Of a DNA stretch of 64,000 nucleotides, positions 14,884-26,639 are shown piece after piece (positions within the stretch are counted from its first letter, which is position 1; the number at the start of each line of letters is the position of its first letter). Source of the DNA: Linyphia triangularis (lineage: Eukaryota; Arthropoda; Arachnida; Araneae; Linyphiidae); contig OZ021727.1 of assembly GCA_963978545.1 (NCBI GenBank), positions 59,098,487 through 59,162,486 of the forward strand, read 5' to 3'. The notes under the pieces are model-generated. The model ran no database searches. It saw only the letters and a list, made by a program, of their open reading frames with translations, and was not told the origin of the DNA. A program made the position numbers and the translations under genes.

Positions 14884-16332
14884 CAGTGCGTTACGAAGTG
14901 ATAGGTCCACCCTATATTTACTTATTTACTTTTTAACAAAAGAAGAGGGATATTTTATTATTATTTAAATCGTTGCATTATTATTATTATTTAATTATAA
15001 TAATTATTATTTAAATCGCTGAAAACAATTTACATTATACATAAATTTCATCGTACAAGTTGTATTTAAATAAAGAGAAAAACAAATACTATTAAAATCA
15101 CCGTTTACAAATAATAGGTCAACTGATAGAAGAAAAAAAAAGTAGCATCAATAAGAAACTTGTCCATCTTCTTTTAAAATTAGTTCACAAAACCTCTTCT
15201 GTTTGTTTTCTACAAGCTTTTTACAATTAAATTTTTGGAAATGTTTGCCCATTTTAACTATATATTTCTTAGTCTTCAGATCTTTAGATCATTAAAGCAG
15301 TCATACTGCTTATCTCCTGAGTAAGCGGTTTTTCTCAGAACGCCTCACATGTTTCCCACTGGATAGAGGTCAGGACTGTAAGTTGGCCAATCAAAAATAT
15401 GTATACCACTTCCAAACACCATTCAAAAGTAGAGTTTGCTGCATGGATCTGTGCGTTATTCTGGTGAAACATAAATAACGGATCACCAATAATTACGGTA
15501 TTGGGTTAGAAGTAATACTCAAGTGATTCTTGGTATCCTATTGCAATTAGACTTATTTATAAAGGTTATATTAGTTTATCCGCCACATCCTAATTCAGCT
15601 CACACCATAACAGAAATGTGACCAGCTTGAAATTTCAAGAAAATGTCTCTCTTGTTGCAAAATCATGCCAATAGTGTGGGCAATAATATGGCTAATTCAA
15701 ATTAAATTTATTTTTAACATTGAGAATTACTCGAAAACAAACAAGCTTCCAAGTTATAACTTCCCTTGCAATTTCTAGGGCTTATCTTTAAGTAATTCTG
15801 TTTTGTTTGAAGACGCTCTTTTCCTTATTAATTTCATTATGTGACCTAGTTAAAAGTCTGAAAATTTTACAGTAGGACTTTCCATGCTGTTTAAAATCAA
15901 GAATGCTGTCTCTCACCGTTAACGACACATATCAATTACGACCCATTTCTTTAAATAACTCTGAGTTAATAACTCTTTGTTTAAATAACTCTGAGTTAAT
16001 AGAAACATTATGGCCTGCTTTCATGTAGTGGACTTTCAAAGTCATCCAAGGACGGGATTTAAGTAATTTTTCGGCACCATAACTAATTATTCCCCCCACC
16101 CCCACCCCTCAAAAAAAAAAGTGGGCCTATCATTTTGAAACGTTTTAAAACGTACGGGAATTACAAATGAAAACTTTTACCTATTATTGATTAAATTATT
16201 GGATTATTTTGTGAATGAATGATCCTTGGCAAAACTTTAAAATGATTGATAAAAAAAACAGTTAAACTACTTTGAAATAACAGAGGTAAACATTTTTAAA
16301 AAGTAGTGAAACTATCATTTCGTAACGCACTG
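14884..16332 (-). mobile_element. decayed Tc1-like DNA transposon
   Basis: Terminal inverted repeats begin CAGTGCGTTACGAAGTGATA at 14884 and, in reverse complement, CAGTGCGTTACGAAATGATA ending at 16332. The left end is preceded by TA, the usual Tc1/mariner target. The right flank reads TGTA, so that TA is mutated or displaced. At 1449 bp the length is typical for the superfamily. Fossil transposase motifs lie on the minus strand in the middle. Many stops and frameshifts show the element is dead. An internal 21-bp direct duplication sits at 15951-16000. Confidence 0.93.
15330..15640 (-). pseudogene. Tc1-like transposase remnant (DD34E), inactivated
   Basis: Reading on the minus strand, a GHISVMVW segment (near 15620) corresponds to the family's VMVWG block. 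A HQNNAQIHAA segment follows at about 15440-15465, matching the QQDNAPxH block. DWPTYSPDLYPVGN at about 15350-15385 matches the DWPxxSPDLNPIEN block. The second catalytic Asp is replaced by Asn and the catalytic Glu by Gly. The spacing between these two codons is 104 nt, one short of the 105 expected for DD34E, so there is also a one-base deletion between them. Family motifs are established knowledge; the residue changes are read directly. Confidence 0.88.
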
Positions 16333-16750
16333 TGTATAAATTTATGATTATTTACTCTATTATCTTTAAATTACGCTTTATATTACGCCTTTAAAAACGT
16401 GAATTATAACATTTTAGAAGAGCTATGTGATTAGGGAATGGTAAAGATTCCACAAAATAAACTGTTTGAATTTTCAGATCTATTTCCCAAAAGTTTGAAT
16501 TATTCTAAGAAATCAGGATGGAAAAAAATCCAACTTTTAAGAAAATTGTTTCAATGCACATTTAATAGCATTTATGTTAAAAACTTGTGAGATTAATTTT
16601 TTAAAAAGATACATCCTCTATTTAATTTTAAAATATATTTCACCTAAGAGTCACTATTGTAATTGACATTACAGAGACGACAGAGAACTTCTGATAAATA
16701 AACTTCTGTCACTTTTAATATAAATTTCTTATTAAAAAAATCTATTTTTT

Positions 16751-17050
16751 ATGATTTTTAACCTTAGTTTGAGCTTTTTCTTTAACTTTACATTAACTGC
16801 TGCTCTAAGCCAATATCAAAGGGAAAAAAATAAAACACTACCACCTTTTGGAAAACCCTTTTTTAGAAGCAATCATGTTTATAAAACTATAGATAAGCTA
16901 ATAAAAAGAATATTTAATTTCAAGTTAATCAATGTTAAGAATATTTTTCAACAAAAAAGCCTTTCTGAGGGTAAACAACATCAAAATAAAATAAAACGAG
17001 CTTTTTTATTGAAATCCGAAAAAAAAAATGAAACTCAAATTAAGCAATAA
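16751..17050 (+). CDS. 99-codon ORF of unknown meaning
   Basis: An ATG-initiated ORF between the Tc1 remnant and the LINE. The product is Lys/Asn/Phe/Leu-rich with a hydrophobic N-terminus (LSLSFFFNFTLTAALSQ) that could pass for a signal peptide, then a basic region. Its composition is what random AT-rich DNA gives, and I see no motif. A chance ORF or a piece of an unrecognised element is more likely than a gene. Confidence 0.12.
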   Translation: MIFNLSLSFFFNFTLTAALSQYQREKNKTLPPFGKPFFRSNHVYKTIDKLIKRIFNFKLINVKNIFQQKSLSEGKQHQNKIKRAFLLKSEKKNETQIKQ

Positions 17051-17114
17051 TTAGTTGAAAAGCATAATCAAAATACTTCTGAACCTTCGGTAACTGAAGT
17101 CACTACTAAACATA

Positions 17115-18420
17115 TTCTTCTTCTTCTACTTTAGCACTACAGCCGATTTCCGACCAAGGCTGTCTCAGTCAGCTTGAACCATCTTACCCTATCCGACGCC
17201 ACCTTCCTCCATTTATTCAGGCCAATACTCTTCAAATTCTTTTTCACGTTGTCCATCCACCTTGTAGGTGGCCTGCCTCTTTTTGTTTTTCCATCTGAGT
17301 TTTGAAATGTTATATTTATTGCTGGATTTTCATCTTCATACCTATAGACATGACCGAAACATCGTATTTGCGATCCTTTAATGACTTTTACTATCTTTGG
17401 CTCTCTGAATTTGACTTGTAGGTCATGATTATACATTATTCTCCAAACTCCATTTTCCTTTATCGATTATTTTCCAAACTCCATTTTCCTTTATCGCTCC
17501 AAAAATTCTTCTCAGGATTTTTTGTTCAAAAACCCTTAATTTTTCTTCATCTGATTTATTCATTGCCCAGCATTCGCTTCCATATAAGACTATTGGTCTA
17601 ATTAATGTCTCATATATATGTATCTTTGTTTATCTACTTCAAAATTTGGATTTAAACTGGTTGCATAAACCATAATAGCATCTATTAACCATGTTAATTC
17701 GATTCTTAATTTCAGAGGTAATATCGTTATTGTTATTTACAATTGTACCCAAATATTTGAACTCCTCAACCTTCTCAAAAACATAGTTATTTATTTTCAG
17801 CGGCAACCGATCTAGGCCTCTGTTTGTCACAGCCATGAACTTAGTTTTTTCATCATTGATTGTCAGGCCAATATTTTTAGATGCTGCCTCAAGGGCAGAA
17901 AATGCTTCCACTATTGCTGCCTTAGTTCTTCCTATGATGTCAATATCATCTGCAAAGGCTAACAATTGTCAAACAACAAAGAGTCAAACTGCAAAGGCAA
18001 CAAAGAGTCTCTTATTGCTTTTTCTAAGGCAATACTAAATAAGTGGCATGAAAGAGAACCCCTTGCTTCAATCCTTTTTCAGTATAAAAGGCATCTGATA
18101 AATCAGATCCTAACTTCACTCTACAATTTACTCTGCTAAGCGTCATTTTTATTAAGTTTGTCATTTTCTCATGTATTCCCAATTCTACCATTACTTGAAA
18201 TAATTTTTCCCTATCAATGCTATCGTATGCTGTCTTAAAATTAACAAATAGATGGTATGTGTCTATATCATATTCCCTTGTCTTTTCCAGAATTTGTCTA
18301 ATGCTATGGATTTGATCAGTAGTTGATCTACCCTTTTGGAATCCACATTGATATTATCCAATGATTTTAATTGTATAAGTAACTAGCCTTTCTGCTAGAA
18401 CTAAAAATATTCACGTCATG
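17115..18420 (-). mobile_element. 5'-truncated non-LTR retrotransposon (LINE) fragment
   Basis: The minus strand carries, in order, reverse-transcriptase palm segments (QCGFQKGRSTTDQIHSIRQI at about 18300-18350; TYHLFVNFKTAYDSIDREKL near 18220; a GLKQG block near 18065), the FADD active-site box near 17955, and a C-terminal domain with GHVYRYEDENP and GRPPTRWMDNVKKNLKSI near 17250-17350. The 5' half, including any endonuclease, is missing, as is usual for target-primed insertion. The 3' end has a GAAGAAGAAGAATATG-like tail near 17110-17130. Clade is not assigned. Confidence 0.92.
17137..18350 (-). pseudogene. reverse transcriptase remnant, broken
   Basis: The coding sequence is split into several frames. 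The segment from the FADD box to CNQFKSKF is open for 108 codons (17639-17965). The segment at 17137-17436 is open for 99 codons and holds the RWxD-type C-terminal block. Between the two, a 31-bp tandem duplication (CCAAACTCCATTTTCCTTTA repeated at 17443 and 17474) disrupts the frame. Just upstream of FADD the region 17960-18040 is scrambled by a short CAAAGAGTC duplication, and the sequence after GLKQG loses the expected GDS block. The element cannot encode a working enzyme. Confidence 0.88.
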
Positions 18421-21203
18421 TAAATTGCTGCATCTATACTAAAAACTATGACGCATCCTAAAAATATTAAAAACAGCTTTTAATGATATGATTAGTTGGT
18501 CATCATTTATATATTTTATTCATATGTATTAATAAAAATGTGTTTATTTACAATGTGCATAATTTAAAAATACTGAAATGAGCATATTCATTATCAAAAC
18601 TTTATTTACAATCAAATTATTGAAGGATGTTAGATTTGAACTGCCTTGTATATTTAAAATTCGATTTTATTATAAGCGGATAGCTACAATAGTCAATTTA
18701 AAACATAAAATATAACTATATAAAAATATGATTTTTCGATTAAATCCATGTTTAAAATATTACGCTAAACAACAACAACATTTTTTCAACTTTTACGCAA
18801 GTGTTTCATAAAAGATTTTTACGTACAATCTTTTACAAGCAACATTGTTTAAAAAATAATTGGGAAGCAGAAACGTAGAGAAGGAAGAGATTAACTCCTC
18901 TAAAACTAACAACAAAGGACAAGGAATACAGCGCATTAAATATTTTCATATTTACACACACATATTTACTTTTAAGAAACAATACTTTTCGTCATTAATT
19001 CCTCGTCGTGTTTGTTTTCAACTCCAAACACGAAACCTAAAGTTTCTAGTTTTAAAGAACAAAAGCTTTACAAAAAGTAGAGATTCAAGCGAAGAAAATG
19101 TTGGTTGTTGTCAGTGTGATATCTTCTCTATTCTTTTCCTCAGTATGCTATGTTTAAGATTGAGTGAATGATGCTAGATCAAACATTTTCTCAAGTTCAT
19201 TTATAGTTAAGCGAACAATTAATTTATGTCAATGGAATAATTAAAAAGTTTCAATATGATATTTTTAAATACTTCAAGATATTTACTTGTTTATTTTTAT
19301 AAAAGTGTTGTGCTGACAGTCTCAAAGTAAATATAATCACTTTATACCTACTCGTAGAGAAAACAGTGCATTTGAATATTCCCTATAGATATGTGTCGTT
19401 GCTATTCCACGTTGCAAATAGTTTCTTACAAATATTGTCTCTTGTTATGTAAACTTTGATTAAATCCTTATATATGCATTGTGAGGTCAAAATAAACAAT
19501 GTTTATTGACAAATAATTTTGTTGAAAAAGAATTATATAATTCAAAAATGGAACTCAGTAACTAAACTTAATTATGTTTTCATTTAGTTAATTTTTTTTT
19601 TTTTAACTTAATTTGAATTTACATATACTATGGAAGTAAATGGATGCAAATGATAAAAAAATCGATTTTTTTTACTGATTTAATTTTTATTCTAGCTGTT
19701 ATAGAAGTATTTTTTTTTTAATATTGTTTATAATGCATTAAATATATTTGTAATTTTTCACTAAATGCTTGTTTTTTCGAAACAGGTTTTTTATTCAAAA
19801 TGAAACATTTTCTTAAAATCTATTTATTAATTTATTGTATTACTTATCAAATATGACAATCAGAAAATACTACGCCTTCCAATCCATGAACTTATGGATA
19901 AAAATACTTCAAGAAGTTTTAGGCTGGCATTAAAATTTCAATTCTTATTTTTCTTTTTTAAAGCACTTATTTTTATAGAAACTATTTGCAACAGAAACAA
20001 CAAATAGAATTATGAAATTGTTATGGATATTTATTTAGAAAATGCTATGGACATTTTGAAAATGTCCATAGCATTTTCTAAAATCCACTGTTTAATATAA
20101 TCTTAAAAATATTCTATCGCAATATATATTTAAATAATTTTTTAATTGAATAACTAACGGCATTTTTTTTTTTTTTTACATAATTAACTATTTCCGATAT
20201 TTACAATAAATATTAGATTCACACACTTCTTAAAATTCAAGTAATCTAAAACTTTATGTTTATTTAAAAAAAAAAAAAAAAAAAATGGCTTAAAATATGT
20301 ATTAGTGGAATTGAAAATAACCTATCAATATAATAGCTAATGATTATTTCAGATTATAGTTAAAATTACATCAACGCACCAAAATATTGTTGCTTTTTTT
20401 TATTCTAAATGAAATTGAAAAAATAATTTTTTAAACTTTCAAAGCACATTTTACGTAGTTAGCGTAAGCTCAATTCATATGCTGTTATGTGTTGTCGGTT
20501 GCATGATATTAATAAAAAGTTTATTAAAGCATGTTAAGTTAAAAATACTGGAAATTACTGCATTTTGTTTCAGAATAAATTAATTAGCGATCAATATATG
20601 AACCCATCCTTAATTACCTTATAGCTAGTCAGACAAAGCTTTCCAACAGTTTTCCTTTAACAAAGATGTACGAAAATTAGCTTCTTAAATAGTAAAAGTG
20701 AAAAAAAAATTTTTATCAAAATTATTAGATTCTTTAATTACACCTAAATGGTTTAGAATAAAAGGGTTCAAGTGCCATTTAATTTTTTTCAAGTTTAGTA
20801 TTTTTTAAATGTAAGGATTAATTGTAAAAAATTAAACGATTTGCAAAATAACTGCAAGGTGTTGCTACAGATTTTATAGATATTAAAAGTATGTACAGGT
20901 AAAGCAGAATTTCCTTTTTGTTTTCAAAATTGATAAGAAATTGCAATAAATTTTTCTTCGAAAATAGGAACTTCTTTAAAATTCTTTTTATTGTTTGCAT
21001 GATCATAAACTCTATATTTTAAGTGCATAAGTAAAAGTAATTCTTTATTATTAGTATTTAATAAAGTGTTTCCTAAAGCATTGAAATAAAAAGTCCTTAA
21101 ATCTGTAAAGTGATAAATCTTATTTTCTTCTTATTCTGTTTAAGATTTCTCAAGTAATATTTTAGCATTTAAACGATATACAAAACCATAAGCTTGATAT
21201 AAT
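18421..21203. other. AT-rich noncoding sequence
   Basis: No supported gene. It contains homopolymer runs (A run at 20265-20284) and one perfect palindrome listed separately. Confidence 0.5.
20034..20082. repeat. near-perfect palindrome, 24-bp arms, 1-nt spacer
   Basis: The arm containing AGAAAATGCTATGGACATTT is followed after one G by its exact reverse complement. This gives 24 paired bases in 49 bp. It would extrude as a cruciform or fold as a hairpin in RNA. It is not part of a recognisable TIR element. Confidence 0.95.
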
Positions 21204-22430
21204 GAATTCCAGCAAAATGTTATTAAAGAGAGTCAGAGATTAAGAACGTCAAAAAATCCATTTTGAGATTAATATTGTAAAATAAACTACAAACAATTTT
21301 GAATCCGATGGTGCAAAAAGTTTTATTCCCCTAAATATATATTTTTATTTATTATAATTATATATTTTTAAAACAAGTGTTGTACATCAGTTTGTATTAT
21401 CGTTTTCAACTTTAACGGCTCAAATCTCTGAATGTAATTTTAGAGACGTAAGGAACATTTACTCAAAAACTGCTAAAGATAAATGCCTAAAATATTTAAC
21501 ATATATTCTTTTCAATATATTACACAATTTGAGAGTAGCATTTAAAAATATTTTGTTGTATTCCAATGCCTATTTTCTATCTTGTGTACCTACTTTCCTT
21601 CATGTGTATAATAGAATAAACTGCCATAGAACTGTGCTCTTTTCTCAGCGACATCTATATATATATATATATTGAGTTACTTGCTTCACTTCGAACCTGG
21701 TAGTCATCCAGGAATAGGCGGTGCTTTAGTCAGTTACCGGTTGGCGTTCCCGCCAACCGCTGCCAAAGGGGCGGTCTCCATCGGGAAAGAGCCTGTTACT
21801 CCGGACTAGTGAGTAGTTGAGCGCAAGCACAAAAGACGTCCCCTCGAGGATCTGTGAGGATCATCCTTTTATATTTACTTTAATTATTAACTTATATGGC
21901 TACTAACTTTTACTTTAATAAATATTATTTTTTTACTCGCTATTGCTCTTGCGTGCTCATTTAAACCTTACATATTTTGATTTGTTTCTTAAAAACAATT
22001 AATAAAAGGTCTGGCTATCTATAGAATATTCAAAAATTGTCATTTTTGATGGCAATAATACTGTATAAAATCTTTAGTTCTAAAAATATTAAAAAAAAAA
22101 TGCTATACTCAAATTGCGATATATATTGGTAAAAAAATATGTTAAAAATTTCAGGCATTTATCTTTTATAGTTATTGGGTAAATGTTCCTTACGTCTCTA
22201 TGGTTGCATTTGGAGATATGGGCTGTTAAAGTTGAAAACGACAATACAAATTGATGCACAACACTGTTTCAATATATATATATACTTCTAGTTCAAGGAG
22301 ATTAAAATTTTTGCGTTGACGGATTCTAAATTGCGTACAGTTTTTTTTTACATTATTATAGCATCAAAATTGATTTTTTGACGTTCCAAAACTCCGACTC
22401 CTCAATGCTATTTTCCAAAAATTAAATTTT
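21204..22430. mobile_element. composite inverted-repeat element (arms about 300 bp)
   Basis: The sequence at about 21204-21515 (AACGTCAAAAAATCCATTTT, then AACTTTAACGGCTCAAATCT and GACGTAAGGAACATTTACTC) recurs inverted at about 22134-22430. A third, single, same-strand copy is at 25352-25640. The arms flank a 600-bp core with a GC-rich block. Arm identity is well below 100%, so the structure is old. I do not recognise the family. Confidence 0.8.
21690..21975 (+). repeat. GC-rich core with strong hairpin, LTR-like
   Basis: A sharply GC-rich block (21690-21860) contains a perfect 9-bp stem, CGGTTGGCG/CGCCAACCG, at 21738-21759 with a TTCC loop. It is followed by AT-rich sequence with AATAAA (21918) and a TTGCTCTTGCGTGCTCA stretch. 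The layout of GC-rich leader, AATAAA and short downstream tract resembles a retroelement LTR, but I found no clear TG/CA ends or target duplication. A structured RNA gene is another possibility. Confidence 0.3.
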
Positions 22431-22667
22431 AATCTTCTAAATCTGATATATCAGTGTGTATAAAATATATCTTTTTATTATTTAAAAAAAAAAAAAATCT
22501 GCGATATTACATATAATTTTGGTATCATTCGATAGTTTTCTGCTTGCAAACTATTTTTGTTTTTGTATTTCATTTAAAATAACAATGTTTGCAATAATTA
22601 TAAAATGTGTATTAAGTCCAAAAATAAGAAGTAATTTTTTCGCACTTGGTCTAGTTATTATAAAATA

Positions 22668-23770
22668 TAGGGTGGTTAAAATAAATCTGACAGTACTCAG
22701 AGGTTCGTAGCTCCAGTTCTACTGAACGGATCTGAATAAAACTTAAAATATATGTTATGTAAGTCATGCGGCCGAGGTTTCCGTAGAAGAAAAAAATTGT
22801 TCTAATTGTTGGTGATAGGACGCGCTATAACGATAAAAAAATCAAGATAATTGAATAACAACCCCTGAACATTTTATTTTTTTAAACACTTCTGTGCTCT
22901 ATGTGCACACCTTGCCTGGCAACAATATGCTGAAAGCGTACCACCGCGTTAACAACGGCCACGCGCTACGTTACAGTAGGAATGATGGAGACATGGTGGA
23001 CTATGAGGGTTTTCAAGTCCACTTCATTAGTTACACCTCTTTGATAAACGCGATCTTTGACAAAACTCCACGGCCAGAAGTCACAAGAGTTCGGGTATGA
23101 GGATCTTGCAGACCATATCATATGGTAATGCATGGAGAATATAACTGCTTTGTGCACAGAAAAGGGATTGGTGGAATCTCATATACGTCAATTCTGTGTG
23201 TTCACAGCACCATCTAAGTGACAATGGGCATCGTCTGCTCATAATATAGGCGATGCCAAGAACTCATCCACTTGCATCCTCGTCAGAAAAAGCAAGGCAA
23301 AATCAAGACGTCCCGAGTAGAGATTTAAATGCTGTATGAAATTCAAATTGTAAGGGTACACCTTTGTAATTTTGCATAAAATCCTGTACACGTTTGCCAG
23401 CTGAATGTCCAGTGCTAGTGCTATTGAGCGGCCACTTTACAGTAGCATTTGAAGAGCTTGCAAATGCTGTTGCAATTGCAACCTCCTCCACATTCGCCAG
23501 CTCCGTTACTTGTCGTCCTCTTCCCGGTGCATCATCCAGAGGATCGGTTTCGAACCATACGTGTAGCTTTTAAAATGAAATTATTCATTTGAATATGGTT
23601 TTACCATTACTGTGTCATCTATTAGCAACATCTCAAACTATTTTTTTTTTCGACGGAAACCTCGGCTGGATAATCTACATATCATGTGTTTAAAATTTCA
23701 TTCAGATCCCTTCAGTAGAACTGGAGCTATGAGCCTCTGAGTACCATCAGTTTAATTTTTAACCACCCTG
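22668..23770 (-). mobile_element. mariner-like element with long TIRs
   Basis: The sequence at 22670 (GGGTGGTTAAAATAAATCTG, CTCAGAGGTTCGTAGCTCCA, then GGCCGAGGTTTCCGT) is repeated inverted up to 23770 (ending AACCACCCTG), giving TIRs of about 120 bp. TA follows the right end, and the left flank is TA-rich. The size, about 1.1 kb, and the ends fit Tc1/mariner-type elements. A decayed transposase lies on the minus strand. Confidence 0.88.
22940..23500 (-). pseudogene. mariner-type transposase remnant
   Basis: The minus strand has NSCDFWPWSFVKDRVYQ (about 23035-23090), which matches the family's block around FFLWGxVKDxVY. Nearer the N-terminus, AGKRVQDFMQNYKGVPLQFE (about 23330-23400) matches the helix-turn-helix to linker region. 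Between them the frame is broken and the central catalytic region is hard to follow (ADDAHCHLDGAV in a third frame). No frame exceeds about 65 codons, so it is a fossil. Confidence 0.75.
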
Positions 23771-23772
23771 TA

Positions 23773-25351
23773 TTTAACCTTTCACTGCTGTATGCTGTCT
23801 GATAGATCACAAGTCATTTTTTGTGGAATGCTTCCACCTTCTAAATATTTTATTTTAATTTTTCCAATACTATGTTTCTTAAATTTTAAACTGATGTTTG
23901 CCAATTTGCTTAGTGCAACATGGATCACATATTGCCCTTGCACCCAAAATATAAAAACACACAACCTCAGCAGTTAAAGGTTAGCTAATTTTAAAGTTGC
24001 ATAAAATCTAAGATACTTAGAATAATTTAATTACAATATCTTCATACATAGTTTGTTATCTGATAGACGAAATCGCAAGAGGGTAAAGAATATAAACTTA
24101 ATAAAACTTTGTTTACTCCACTAGAATAAATAGTTACCCTTGTATTTTATTAAAAGTCCACTGTGACTCTTATTACGAATGTCAACTTCTGTCATGAGCC
24201 AAAAATGAAATCGGTCCGAGAAAATTTGATTTGATGCCCCTTAAGAGAATTACAACCATCTTTGTACGCTGTTCTTGTATTTATTAAAGTAAAAGTGGAA
24301 ACAAACTTTAACTCATCAAGACTGGTTTGCAGCTGCGAATTTGAAGTACCTTAATCTCTTTAAGCTTATAATCTACCTTATTAATCAGCCGAGTCTTGCA
24401 TTCCAAGGTTAGTTTGCAATTTACATTCCAAAAGGATATCATTCATTTTAAGTAATGTGATTAACAAAACAACTAATAATCTGGCTTCGACTTTCTAGTG
24501 TTCTAAGTTTATTCACTTTACTTAAGGTAGTTTAGAGATTTATCTTTAGGTATTCAGATTTTACTTTTATATGCTTGATATAATTTTTAATCATTTTTGG
24601 TGTCAGGTTAATCAGAGTTTATGAACAGATTTAAAATTAAACAGAGCCTGATTAATTCAAGAGATTTTAAAAATATGCCTACGTTCTACTGAGATTGTGT
24701 TGAAAATATATTTAAAGATATTTGCTTCGAAATTAGAGAAAAACAAATTGATAAAGTAATTTGAATTGTCATAAATTATTCATCAAGGACGACGTTTATA
24801 CGGCATAAATTTAGAACTTATCGGGAAGATTCCCTTTTGTTCACACACTTTATTCATACATATCTAATAAGATTGTGCATTTAAAATTAACTTCCGATTA
24901 AGTTTTTAAAATGTTGTATTTATATATGCTGGTGAAATTTTGAACTGGTGTTGATTTATTTTTTTAAATATCATTTTACCATGGTCTAATGGTATGCCAA
25001 AATGCCTTTCTGGTATGCCAAATAGTAAAAGCATATGTTTATTTGAACATAATCTAATTGACCTTTTAAAGGGGAATTTATTTATAGCCTTACTTGGATG
25101 CTAATTGTCTTATGTCTTATAATTGGATAATGTCTAAAACCTTTCCTCATTAAAATTGTGTATGAAATTGTATTTTTTTAATCCAAGTAAGTTCACATCA
25201 GAAATATACAACTATCAGGAGGAGTTTATAGAGCTTAAAGTAGCATTATTTTGTATAACTCTTTATTTATATACTGTTACATTTGCAAGTATATTGGATG
25301 ATGGTTGTAGATTCTACTTCATATTCTTAGATGCTTTCAGAAATTTAAGTT
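23773..25351. other. AT-rich noncoding sequence
   Basis: No supported gene or repeat apart from small imperfect duplications such as the repeated TGGTATGCCAAA near 24990-25020. Confidence 0.5.
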
Positions 25352-25640
25352 AAAACGGAAGTCGGAGTTTAAGAAAGTCAAAAAATCAATTTTGAGATTA
25401 ATAATGTAAAAATAACAACAACAAATAATTTTGAATCCTAAAATGCAAAAAGTTTTAAGCTCGCTAAATCAGAAGTATTTTTAATAAATTAAAAAAAAAA
25501 AAAAGTATTGTCCCTTAATATGTATAACCGTTTCAACTTTAACGGCCTTTATTTCCAAACGCAATTTTGAAGACGTAAGCAACATTTACTAAAAAAACTA
25601 TTAAAGATAAATGTCTAAAATTTAAAAAATTTATATTGTA
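25352..25640 (+). repeat. single copy of the 21.2/22.4-kb arm repeat
   Basis: It shares GTCGGAGTTTAAGAAAGTC, CAAAAAATCAATTTTGAGAT, TTTCAACTTTAACGGCC and GACGTAAGCAACATTTACT with the arms at 21204-21515 and 22134-22430 (inverted there). It has a poly(A) expansion near 25490. Confidence 0.85.
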
Positions 25641-26344
25641 TAAATATAAAATTTGACTCCCCTTAAATGTTTATATTAAAGATTTCTGTTATGAGTTTAA
25701 CCATACCACTATAAAAACAAGATTTGTAAAAGATTAAAGCCTCCATACCTTCATAGAAGTCATTTTAAAATATACTACGTGGCATTCTAGGATAACATTC
25801 TGTCTCGTGGCTGGAATTCGAGTCTTAATTTTAGAAAAATATTGTATTATAATGGAATTAATATTATTACATATGATTAACATTTATATAAATATCTCCA
25901 TCTAGAAAAAGACGAATTATGAAAATACTTGATGTTATTTTTGAATAAGTTAAAGAAATAGCATCCGCCATACTTTACTATATAGTATTAGGAAATAGCA
26001 TCGATTGTCTAAGGTGCAATATCGATAAGTTCTACAATAATTAACCTAATGAATTGTAAGACATATAAATAAATTAGTATTATTAAAAAAGAAACTTCAA
26101 TTATTCAGTTTTAAAACAGCATAACACATTTAAGTATATGTTTTTTGTTCAGTCTACTATAACTTTCATAGTGGATTCAACAAATTTATCCTAATTATTT
26201 AAATATTATAATTAATAAAACTATAATAAATGCAGCATAATGAAATTTTGATGTATTTTTTTCATTGAATACCTATGATTTACGTTTTGCTTATGTCGAG
26301 AAACGTTCATTTACGAATATCACAAGCCTAAAAATTAAAAAATA
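25641..26344. other. AT-rich noncoding sequence
   Basis: Nothing supported. Confidence 0.5.
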
Positions 26345-26460
26345 AAACATTGCATCTACGGTCTTTTGTTGTAGCGGTTGACTCAGAATCATGCAAATTC
26401 TCTTGGGTTCAAGCGATCTCTTTTGACTATGGTTTTAGTATTCGCACCAAAACGCCTCGT
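26345..26460 (+). repeat. tRNA-like sequence, probable SINE head or tRNA relic
   Basis: TAGCGGTTGACTC resembles a tRNA D-arm. It is followed by a perfect 5-bp stem AGAAT/ATTCT enclosing a 7-nt loop CATGCAA (anticodon position TGC), then GGGTTCAAGCG, which resembles box B. The T-stem does not pair, loop position 33 is not T, and no acceptor stem forms, so this is not a functional tRNA gene. Confidence 0.35.
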
Positions 26461-26595
26461 TTTTTTGGAAAATAGTACATCGCTTAATTCACGGTTATAT
26501 GATTATCTATAGTCACATGACCAGAGTTCGCCAAAATGCTTGAAATTTGCGTGAAGACGCATTGGAAATCAATTTCCCCTCCTAGAATTGACCTC

Positions 26596-26613
26596 ATGCG
26601 TGAATTCACGCAT
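26596..26613. repeat. 18-bp perfect palindrome
   Basis: ATGCGTGAATTCACGCAT reads identically on both strands. It lies just upstream of a GC-richer segment (26640-27330) and could bind a dimeric factor, though this is not demonstrable from sequence. Confidence 0.5.
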
Positions 26614-26639
26614 CACCCCATCATGGATAAATTTTTAAA

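Noticed and set aside
17835..18038. 67-codon plus-strand ORF MNLVFSSLIV
   Set aside because: It is the antisense shadow of the LINE reverse-transcriptase region.
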